NCBI GenBank assembly: GCA_046566065.1
Contig: JBKHXK010000039.1
Coordinates: 1-20,629, forward strand
Reading direction: 5' to 3'
DNA from: MB1-2 sp046566065
GTDB lineage: Bacteria > Actinomycetota > CADDZG01 > WHSQ01
Length of the DNA stretch: 20,629 bases
Positions 13,878-19,806 of this stretch are shown one piece after another. The position numbers and the translations under genes were made by a program. The notes beneath the pieces were generated by a model. The model was not told the DNA's origin, searched no databases, and saw only the letters and a program-made list of their open reading frames with translations. How positions within the stretch are numbered: the stretch's first letter is position 1; every line of letters starts with the position of its first letter.

Positions 13878-15784
13878 GGCCGCAGATCCACGGATTCACA
13901 GTTGAGCGTCCCCATGAGCACCGAGATCGTGGACGCAGGGATGGCCGGATTGAGCGGCGAGCTGGCTACACGCAGGGCTCCATCCAGCGCTGCGGTAACG
14001 GTCCGACGATCTGCATCGACGTCCACGGTTCCCGCCCGCGCCGACCATCCGTCTAACGCAAGGTATCCGGGATGGTTGTACGTCGTTTCGGCGACCCCAT
14101 CGCCGTCCAGATCGTAACTCCGCTGGACCGGGAAGAGGAAGATGTCGTTGGGTACGAGACCGAGCTGCTGGGGAGACCGCCCTCCGACGTCCGGGTCCTC
14201 ATAGACCATCGGGTTACCGATGGCGGTGAGGGCGGCCGCCGCGTTGTTCTGATTCAGGGATACGGAGCTGTACGACCCGGAGGTCGTGCCGTCGTTGTCA
14301 GCGGTCTCGGTCCACACCCGCAGGGTAGCGGACCAGGTCGCCGACGCAGCCGTTGTGGCGGGGGTCGCCGGGTTGGCCGTGGCTCTGCACGCGACTTCGG
14401 AGAAGAAGTTGCGGATCTCGATAACCGGCCCGCCTCGCGCACCCGCGGGCTGAGCCGCATCGATCGGTATGAAGTCTGTGGGAAAAAGGCGCAGGTTGCC
14501 AAAACGGCCGGTGGCCACGTTAGAGACTGTCCGCGAGGCAGCTGGTGCGGTAGCAGTCGTCGTCGAATCAGTTGTCGAAGTGAACCCAGTAGCCCCGAGC
14601 GTCTCCAGCCAGACGACCCGGCTCGCGCTGAAAATGCGTAACGGGTTGCTAGCAGGCTCGATCTGGTTGGTCACCCAGAGCAGTCCGAGTGGGGAATCTC
14701 CGTCACCTCCAAAGATCTCAGCCGTGCCCCTGGCTCTCGGCAGATCCACGGCGACGCTCCCTTGAACGGTGCCGATGCGGGAGTCGTCTGCCCCCCCGAA
14801 CGCACCTATGTCGGTTCGCTGGCTGACCAGCGCATCCGCAGTTGCCGCTGAGACGAGGTTGAAGTCGGACGGGGCCTCTTGAGCCGAAGATGCACCCGAC
14901 GAGTCGACGTCGGGTAACAGAGGTTCCTCGTTGTCCTTCAGAAGCAGACGGACTGCAGAACCTGAGTACCTCGCCCTCGTGACGGCCCGAACCTCCACGT
15001 CGCTCTCAGCAGCCCCGGCCGTCAGAACCAGTGAAGACTCGCCTTCGCCGGCCGAGTCGAAGCCGGTCGTCATCGTGAGCAAAGAGTCGAGGGTCGCTGC
15101 CCCACGAAGACGAAGCCCACTGAACCGGCGGTTGCCGAGGATCGATGTCGTGCTGAAAGTACGATCCCCCAACGCGCCCACGTTCCAGGAGGCAGTCACC
15201 GTCAAACGCAACATCTCTGTTGGCGGGGCTGACGAGCACGCGCCACAGACCGGTCCGGGTGCCGAGGCGGCCCCCTGCCAGTAGTACGTGTTCGGGACGG
15301 TCGCTTGGGAATACGTCTCGACTCCTCCGGCTCCCGCCGCTGCCTGGACGAACTCTGCCCGGAACGTGAGCGTGTACCCGGCGGGAAGAGCGCTCTGAAC
15401 AGATCCGTCTGATCTCGTGTACTTGGGGCAGGCCGGCTGGGTACTAGACGAGGTGCAGACCACAGTGAAGACGTTGGCGGCGAGAGTCCCATCCGCTCCG
15501 GCCCCTCCGAAACCTCGAGGGAAGTACAGATCGAGCAGGTCGACTTTCTTGGGGACCGGTGGGGTGCCCTGGCTGATCTCACGGTGGAAGGGCAAGCCCC
15601 GTGCACGTTCGGTGGCCTCTACGACCAGGTTCTTGGCCACGGTCGCCGTGCGGTTCAGGTTCGACGCCCGCATGCTCGACAGCATCAGCGGGAGGATCCC
15701 GACCGTCACGAGGCCGAAGACCAACAGGGCGGCCAGGGTCTCGACCAGTGAGAAGCCGGACTGATCGCGACGCGGGATCAACAC
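13874..15784 (-). CDS. Oversized PilV-like minor prepilin, possible tip adhesin
   Basis: A 636-residue prepilin, about three times the length of ordinary PilV/GspI. The leader MLIPRRDQSG ends at Gly10; the mature end is FSLVETLAALLVFGLVTVGILPLML with Glu at position 5, then SNLNRTATVAKNLVVEATERARGLPF, which fits PilV. The remainder is a long secreted region rich in Ala, Gly, Ser and Thr, with a few cysteine pairs (CGACSS), a run of Thr/Ser near STTDSTTTATAPAAS, and no domain I can name. The presumed role is at the pilus tip, where the added mass could serve adhesion; this is inference. GTG at 15784 overlaps the previous gene by seven bases; a TTG at 15781 would give the four-base overlap used elsewhere in the window, so the start is uncertain by one codon. 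Confidence 0.8.
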   Translation of the reverse strand: MLIPRRDQSGFSLVETLAALLVFGLVTVGILPLMLSSMRASNLNRTATVAKNLVVEATERARGLPFHREISQGTPPVPKKVDLLDLYFPRGFGGAGADGTLAANVFTVVCTSSSTQPACPKYTRSDGSVQSALPAGYTLTFRAEFVQAAAGAGGVETYSQATVPNTYYWQGAASAPGPVCGACSSAPPTEMLRLTVTASWNVGALGDRTFSTTSILGNRRFSGLRLRGAATLDSLLTMTTGFDSAGEGESSLVLTAGAAESDVEVRAVTRARYSGSAVRLLLKDNEEPLLPDVDSSGASSAQEAPSDFNLVSAATADALVSQRTDIGAFGGADDSRIGTVQGSVAVDLPRARGTAEIFGGDGDSPLGLLWVTNQIEPASNPLRIFSASRVVWLETLGATGFTSTTDSTTTATAPAASRTVSNVATGRFGNLRLFPTDFIPIDAAQPAGARGGPVIEIRNFFSEVACRATANPATPATTAASATWSATLRVWTETADNDGTTSGSYSSVSLNQNNAAAALTAIGNPMVYEDPDVGGRSPQQLGLVPNDIFLFPVQRSYDLDGDGVAETTYNHPGYLALDGWSARAGTVDVDADRRTVTAALDGALRVASSPLNPAIPASTISVLMGTLNCESVDLRP

Positions 15785-16365
15785 GATGACCCCTCTGCTT
15801 CGTAGACCCGCCCGGTCAACCCGGCCACACAGATAATCTCGGTGCGCGACAGGTTAGGCTGCGCTATGGTCACCCGCCCCGTCGTGGCGCTGCCGCGGGC
15901 GAAGAACCACACGATATCGGTGCCGGTCCCACGGCACGATGGGATATCGGTCCCGACGTTCACGGCCCCCTCGTAATAGTCGGCGAAGCTCGCGGTCGAG
16001 ATCCGCACTCCGGCGTCGAAGGTCTGGTCCGGATCCAGGTCGCCTATGCGGATGTCAGTGCAGGCCCCCGTGGTCCGGTTGTACTGGATCAGTTCCCAGA
16101 CCGAAGACCCCGTCCTGAATCTGGCCCCGTAGACCAAGGGGTTCGAGGCGCTCGTCACCCTCTGCTGGATCCCCCTCAGGGTGGTGATCATCCCGTCCTT
16201 GCCACCCTCCAGTGACCGCTGGAACCAATATTGCCGGAGGGCGAGTCCGCCCAGCGTCAACATGATCGACAGCAACATGATCGTCACCAACAGCTCGATA
16301 AGGGTAAAGCCGGACTCCGATCCAGGGCCCGATCGCCCGTTTTGTCTAGAAATCAATCTTTCCAC
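15778..16365 (-). CDS. GspH/FimT-like minor prepilin
   Basis: A 195-residue class III prepilin, first gene of the minor-pilin operon. The leader ends at Gly19 (SESG) and the mature protein begins FTLIELLVTIMLLSIMLTLGGLALRQYWFQR, with Glu at mature position 5. The GspH/FimT call rests on the helix and the small beta-rich body with TTLRGIQQRV after it. Cysteines occur in pairs toward the end (CTDIRIG, PSCRGTG, IICVAG, SSC). Start choice: GTG at 16365 lies right where the candidate promoter would start transcription, so it may be leaderless; the alternative is an in-frame TTG at 16356 with AGGTGG five bases ahead. The 3' end overlaps the PilV-like gene. Confidence 0.83.
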   Translation of the reverse strand: MERLISRQNGRSGPGSESGFTLIELLVTIMLLSIMLTLGGLALRQYWFQRSLEGGKDGMITTLRGIQQRVTSASNPLVYGARFRTGSSVWELIQYNRTTGACTDIRIGDLDPDQTFDAGVRISTASFADYYEGAVNVGTDIPSCRGTGTDIVWFFARGSATTGRVTIAQPNLSRTEIICVAGLTGRVYEAEGSSC

Positions 16366-16372
16366 CTATTAG

Positions 16373-16400
16373 ATATCGGCCATGTACATCATGGCCTTGA
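16373..16400 (-). promoter_or_regulatory. Candidate sigma-28/WhiG-type promoter of the minor-pilin operon
   Basis: Reading the minus strand, TCAAGG (16400-16395), 14 bases, then GCCGATAT (16380-16373). GCCGATAT is the full -10 octamer of Bacillus sigma-D and differs at one base from the FliA/WhiG -10 GCCGATAA. The -35 is a weaker fit to TAAAG. The same two blocks at the same spacing stand ahead of pilA. The transcript would begin at about 16366-16368, next to the GTG of the first gene. Confidence 0.7.
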
Positions 16401-16522
16401 TCCTTCAAGCGGTAGTGGACTTCCGGCCACATTTCCCACAGTCCTTCACTTATCTTCGGAGCCAGCGGAAGCGCTCTATATCGGCAGAACTGCTTACGTT
16501 CGCAGAGCCTCCGCTAGAAAGA

Positions 16523-16558
16523 AAAGAGAGGGCCGGGATCTGCCCCGGCCCTCTCTTT
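16523..16558 (-). terminator. Long terminator-like hairpin after pilA
   Basis: A perfect 15-pair stem: AAAGAGAGGGCCGGG (16523-16537) against CCCGGCCCTCTCTTT (16544-16558) with a six-base loop. On the minus strand it ends TTTTC, a short U tract, 30 bases after the pilA stop. It would separate the abundant pilA message from the minor-pilin operon and may also protect the pilA 3' end. The remaining 16401-16522 holds nothing else I can support. Confidence 0.8.
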
Positions 16559-16588
16559 ATAGTTTCGCTTGAATCGCAGACCGTCGGT

Positions 16589-17017
16589 TTAGGTAGCGGG
16601 GCCTGCGCAGGTCCCTTCTTGCGGCTCGCCAACCGAGCTGTCGATGAACCAGGTGTCAGAGGCCTGATCGTGGGTGGCATCCACGCAGTATTCTTCGGTG
16701 GTCCCGGTCGTCAAAGTCAGGTTGACGGACTCCGAGTAGTTCAAGCCTTGATCTTCGGCGCCGCCCGGAGCTAGGTCGTCGATGCTTGCCAGTCCGTCGT
16801 ACCCACCATTGTTCTCCGTCGCGTACGACTCGAGTGCTGTAGCCGCGTTCTTAAGAGCCGATTGCATCTGCGAGGTCCAGCCCTTCTCACGCTGACGCAG
16901 GAAGACCGGGATGGCGATCGCTGCGAGGATGGCGATGATCAGGATGACCACCAGGAGCTCGATGAGCGTGAAGCCCTCTTCCCGCTCTTTCAGTTTCTCG
17001 TGGAACCTTCGGAACAT
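16589..17017 (-). CDS. pilA: Major type IV pilin PilA
   Basis: A 142-residue type IVa prepilin, the probable main fibre subunit. The leader MFRRFHEKLKEREEG ends at Gly15; the mature protein starts FTLIELLVVILIIAILAAIAIPVFL with Glu at mature position 5, then RQREKGWTSQMQSALKNAATALESYATENNG, the standard pilin alpha-1 spine. Two cysteines, Cys111 and Cys137, bracket the carboxyl D-region and could form the usual disulphide loop. The ATG at 17017 has GGAAGGGGAA just upstream, a strong ribosome site. It has its own leader with a c-di-GMP-I riboswitch, its own candidate sigma-28-type promoter and a hairpin after it, so it is a single-gene unit between pilC and the minor pilins. Processing needs a prepilin peptidase that is not in the window. 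Confidence 0.95.
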   Translation of the reverse strand: MFRRFHEKLKEREEGFTLIELLVVILIIAILAAIAIPVFLRQREKGWTSQMQSALKNAATALESYATENNGGYDGLASIDDLAPGGAEDQGLNYSESVNLTLTTGTTEEYCVDATHDQASDTWFIDSSVGEPQEGTCAGPAT

Positions 17018-17035
17018 GTGTTCCCCTTCCTTTCC

Positions 17036-17126
17036 GTCCCTGCAAGCCGCTAGGGACTCTCCGACGAAGACGACTTCCGTTCAAACATCGCCTGCATCGA
17101 GGCGACCCCATAACAGGATCGTCCCT
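17036..17126 (-). promoter_or_regulatory. Possible expression platform between the riboswitch and pilA
   Basis: AGGGAC occurs twice in the leader, at 17126-17121 just after the aptamer and at 17041-17036 just before the ribosome site. Between them GTCCCT (17057-17052) can pair with either copy but not both at once. The downstream pairing makes a hairpin abutting the purine-rich ribosome site; the upstream one would free it. No stem followed by a U tract is seen, so control of translation or Rho-dependent termination is more likely than intrinsic termination. Pairing is seen; function is inferred. Confidence 0.4.
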
Positions 17127-17131
17127 GTGCA

Positions 17132-17207
17132 GGTAACCCGGCTGGCCTCTGGGGCCCCGTGGCTTTGCGTCCCCGTCTCGCAACGGGTTTGCCTTTGACT
17201 GCCTACC
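17132..17207 (-). ncRNA. Cyclic-di-GMP-I riboswitch aptamer (GEMM-I) in the pilA leader
   Basis: On the minus strand the leader carries the GEMM-I core in order: AAAGGCAAACC, a hairpin CCCGTT-GCGA-GACGGG capped by a GNRA tetraloop, GGACGCAAAGCC, a second arm with GGCC-CCAGA-GGCC as the tetraloop-receptor side, and GGGTTACC. GGT at the 5' end (17207-17205) pairs with ACC at the 3' end (17134-17132) as a short P1. The conserved bases that sandwich c-di-GMP (the G in GGC before AAACC, and an A of GCAAAGCC) are present, favouring c-di-GMP over the cGAMP-type variants of Geobacter; an alignment should confirm this. It lies on the pilA strand, with its 3' end 114 bases before the ATG. GEMM-I elements are known ahead of pilus genes in other phyla. 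Confidence 0.93.
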
Positions 17208-17229
17208 AATCTTTCGGCTTGCACCTCCT

Positions 17230-17257
17230 TCATCGGCCTCCCAGCGAAAACCCTTGA
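17230..17257 (-). promoter_or_regulatory. Candidate sigma-28/WhiG-type promoter of pilA
   Basis: Minus strand: TCAAGG (17257-17252), 14 bases, then GCCGATGA (17237-17230), which matches seven of eight positions of the FliA/WhiG -10 GCCGATAA. In the longer consensus TAAAGTTT-N11-GCCGATAA the -35 here is CAAGGGTT, five of eight. The start would fall near 17223, leaving about 15 bases before the riboswitch. The spacing equals that of the motif ahead of the minor-pilin operon. Confidence 0.7.
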
Positions 17258-17271
17258 GTACGTAGAAGCGA

Positions 17272-18489
17272 CTATTTGATCAGGTCGAAGATGGCGAACA
17301 TAGGCATGTAGAGAGCGACGATCATCGACCCCACGATCCCACCTAGCACGGCGATCATGATCGGCTCGATGAGCGAGGTCAATGCTTCGGTGGTGGATTC
17401 GACCTCTTGGTCGTAGAAGTCCGATACCTTGTCGAGCATCTCGTCGATCTGACCGGTGTCCTCTCCCACCGCGATCATCTGCACGACCATCGGCGGGAAC
17501 ACCGGGTGCCGCGCCAGAGGCCCGGCCATCGATTCACCACTACGAACGCTCTCCTTGACGTCCGCGGTGGCCCGGCTCAGCACCTCGTTGCCCGTGGTGT
17601 CTGAAACGATGTCGAGCGCCTGAAGTACCGGAACGCCGGCGCGAAGCAAGAGACCAAGCGTTCGGGTAAAGCGGGAGATGGCAACCTTGAGGAAGAGGTC
17701 GCCGAAGATCGGGATCTTCAGCTTGAACTGATCTGCACGCAGACGGAATGCGGCGTTCGACTTGCGAACCCGCTTGTACATGATGTACCCGACGATGCTG
17801 CCGACCATAATCAATGGGACAAGCCATTTGGCGGCCTGGCTCAACTTGAGGAGGATGGCGGTGGGAAGAGGCAACTTGCCTCCGAGATCTTCGAACATCC
17901 CGGCGAAGGTCGGCACCACGAACAGGAGCATGACGGTGACCAACAGGACCGCTATGCCGGCAACCACGATCGGATAGGTCATAGCCGACTTGACCTTCTG
18001 GCGGAGTTTGTAGTCCGCCTCGAGGTTATCTGCCGTTCGCGTTAGCACTGTGTCGAGCTGTCCGCCGGTTTCCCCTGCTCGAACCATCGCCACGTAAAGC
18101 TTGTTGAAGATCTTCTCGTGCTTCGACATGGCAGCCGACAGACTGGAACCGCGCTCGACGTCGTCGCGAAGCTCCAGGATGGTCTTCGCCAGAGTCTTGT
18201 TCTCGGTCTGCTCGCCCAGGATGTTCAGCGTCCGGAGCAGAGACAGGCCTGAGTTGATCATGGTCGCGAACTGCCGGGAGAAGATCGCCAGGTCCTTGAG
18301 CTTGACCTTCTCGGGGATAAGGACGATGTCTTTCTTGAGACCGGCGCCGCCCTCTTTCGTGATCTGAACCGGTACCAAACCCTGGGAACGGAGACGTGAG
18401 GCGACGGCCGCCTCACCGTCCGCTTCCATGGTCCCGGAGATGACGCGGCCCTCTTTGGTGCGCACCCGGTATGCGTAGGAGTCGGCCAT
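17272..18489 (-). CDS. pilC: Type IV pilus platform protein PilC (GspF family)
   Basis: PilC is the inner-membrane platform on which the PilB and PilT motors act to insert or remove pilins. The 405-residue length is standard. An amino-terminal cytoplasmic part (YRVRTKEGRVISGTMEADGEAAVASRLRSQGLVPVQI) is followed by two T2SSF domains at about 67-190 and 270-392, each with a helical bundle: FSRQFATMINSGLSLLRTLNIL, then ISRFTRTLGLLLRAGVPVLQALDI. Transmembrane helices are at about 174-193, 222-239 and 375-397. The protein ends MPMFAIFDLIK, typical of the family. ATG at 18489 has a G-rich ribosome site (AGGGGGTAGG). It lies four bases after pilT, so pilB-pilT-pilC form one unit, with a 254-base leader region before pilA. 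Confidence 0.96.
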   Translation of the reverse strand: MADSYAYRVRTKEGRVISGTMEADGEAAVASRLRSQGLVPVQITKEGGAGLKKDIVLIPEKVKLKDLAIFSRQFATMINSGLSLLRTLNILGEQTENKTLAKTILELRDDVERGSSLSAAMSKHEKIFNKLYVAMVRAGETGGQLDTVLTRTADNLEADYKLRQKVKSAMTYPIVVAGIAVLLVTVMLLFVVPTFAGMFEDLGGKLPLPTAILLKLSQAAKWLVPLIMVGSIVGYIMYKRVRKSNAAFRLRADQFKLKIPIFGDLFLKVAISRFTRTLGLLLRAGVPVLQALDIVSDTTGNEVLSRATADVKESVRSGESMAGPLARHPVFPPMVVQMIAVGEDTGQIDEMLDKVSDFYDQEVESTTEALTSLIEPIMIAVLGGIVGSMIVALYMPMFAIFDLIK

Positions 18490-18493
18490 CTAC

Positions 18494-19792
18494 CTACCCC
18501 CTTCCAGTCAAGCGGTTGTATTCCTCGATGTGGTGGGCGCGTTCCAGGCCCATCTCGTAGCTGACCTTGCCCTTCTTGACGAGCTCGGCGAGGTGCTGGT
18601 CCATGACCTGCATCCCGAACTTCCCACCGGCCTGCATCGACGTGTAGATCTGGTGGGTTTTCCCCTCTCTGATCAGGTTTCTGACCGCCGGTGTGGCGAT
18701 CAGGACCTCTGCGGCCACCGCACGGCCCTTCCCGTCCGAGGTCGGAACCAGCTGCTGCGACACGATGCCGGCGAGCGTTCCTGCGAGCTGGACCCGGATC
18801 TGCTCCTGCTGGTGAGGCGGGAACACGTCGATTACACGGTCGACCGACTGAGGGGCGTCCTGGGTGTGCAAGGTGCCGAAGACGAGGTGGCCCGTCTCGG
18901 CCGCGGTCAGCGCCATCGAGATCGTCTCGAGGTCACGGAGCTCTCCGACCAGGATCACGTCGGGGTCTTGGCGCAGGACGTGCTTCAGCGCCTGGGCGAA
19001 ACCGTAGGTGTCGGTGCCGACCTCGCGCTGGTTCACGATCGCGGTCTTGTGACGGTGGAGGAACTCGATCGGGTCCTCGACGGTCATGATGTGCTCGGGC
19101 CGGCTCGAGTTGATGATGTCGATAAGGCCCGCCAGCGTCGTGGACTTACCGGACCCGGTGACGCCGGTGACCAGGACCAAGCCTCGCCGCATCCGGGCAA
19201 ACTCCTTCACCGCCGCAGGCAGACCGAGGTCATCGAGGTTCTTGATCTCGAAGGGGATCAGTCGCATGACAGAGCCGACCGAGTCGCGCTGCTGGAACAC
19301 GTTCACACGGAAGCGGGCCTTGCCGGGCAACGAGTAGGAGACGTCGAGCTCGAGGTCGTTCTCGAAACGCTCTCGCTGCCTCTGCGTGAGGATCGAATAG
19401 ATCATCGTCTGCAGGTCCTGCGGGAACAGCTTGCGGTACCCCTTGATCGGGCGCAGGTCACCGTAAACGCGCACCATCGGAGGCAGGCCTGAGGTCAGGT
19501 GGAGGTCGGAGCCGTTCAGATCGATCACGGCCTCGAGGAAAGCGGCGAGGTTCGGTTCTTTCTCTTCATCCTCGACGACCTCGACGTTGTCGGTGGCGAC
19601 GGGAGCGGCTTCGGTCATCGGGAAGTCCTCGGGCCCGAACGTAGCGGTACCGGTTCCCCCACCCGACGCGGGCTGCGCTCCCCCGTATCCGGGCTGCTGG
19701 CCCCCGTAACCCGGCTGCACGCCACCCGGCGGCTGAGGTTGCTGCGCCACCGGCTGCTGCGGTTGAGGTTCGTCTTTACCCGTGTAAGCCAT
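18494..19792 (-). CDS. pilT: Twitching-motility retraction ATPase PilT with a disordered N-terminal extension
   Basis: PilT is a hexameric ATPase that powers pilus retraction. The catalytic part is complete: NGSDLHLTSGLPPMVRVYGDL at about 93-113 (PAS-like domain), Walker A TGVTGSGKST at 209-218, the acidic box TVEDPIEF, Walker B DPDVILVGELRD at 276-287, the His box TGHLVFGTLHT at 300-310, and AVRNLIRE at 369-376, the PilT hallmark needed for retraction. The first 75 residues are unusual: a Pro/Gln/Gly-rich stretch with GVQPGYGG, QQPGYGG, AQP units, then an acidic patch. Family members normally begin about ten residues before the SDLHL motif. The start is ATG at 19792, 14 bases after pilB, with GGGAG and AAGGAG ahead of it. 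A longer in-frame reading upstream runs inside pilB and is not credible. Confidence 0.95.
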   Translation of the reverse strand: MAYTGKDEPQPQQPVAQQPQPPGGVQPGYGGQQPGYGGAQPASGGGTGTATFGPEDFPMTEAAPVATDNVEVVEDEEKEPNLAAFLEAVIDLNGSDLHLTSGLPPMVRVYGDLRPIKGYRKLFPQDLQTMIYSILTQRQRERFENDLELDVSYSLPGKARFRVNVFQQRDSVGSVMRLIPFEIKNLDDLGLPAAVKEFARMRRGLVLVTGVTGSGKSTTLAGLIDIINSSRPEHIMTVEDPIEFLHRHKTAIVNQREVGTDTYGFAQALKHVLRQDPDVILVGELRDLETISMALTAAETGHLVFGTLHTQDAPQSVDRVIDVFPPHQQEQIRVQLAGTLAGIVSQQLVPTSDGKGRAVAAEVLIATPAVRNLIREGKTHQIYTSMQAGGKFGMQVMDQHLAELVKKGKVSYEMGLERAHHIEEYNRLTGRG

Positions 19793-19806
19793 CTGCTCCC
19801 AGCTCC

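Noticed and set aside
17222..17230. AAGGAGGTG, a perfect Shine-Dalgarno-like block at the head of the pilA leader
   Set aside because: It falls at the predicted transcript start, and the only nearby start (TTG at 17209-17207) would open a 40-codon frame through the riboswitch; I see no sign it is translated.
18530..19492. A 320-codon plus-strand open frame antisense to pilT
   Set aside because: It lies wholly opposite pilT, whose motifs are complete. GC-rich genes often leave long open antisense frames, and its translation shows no domain.
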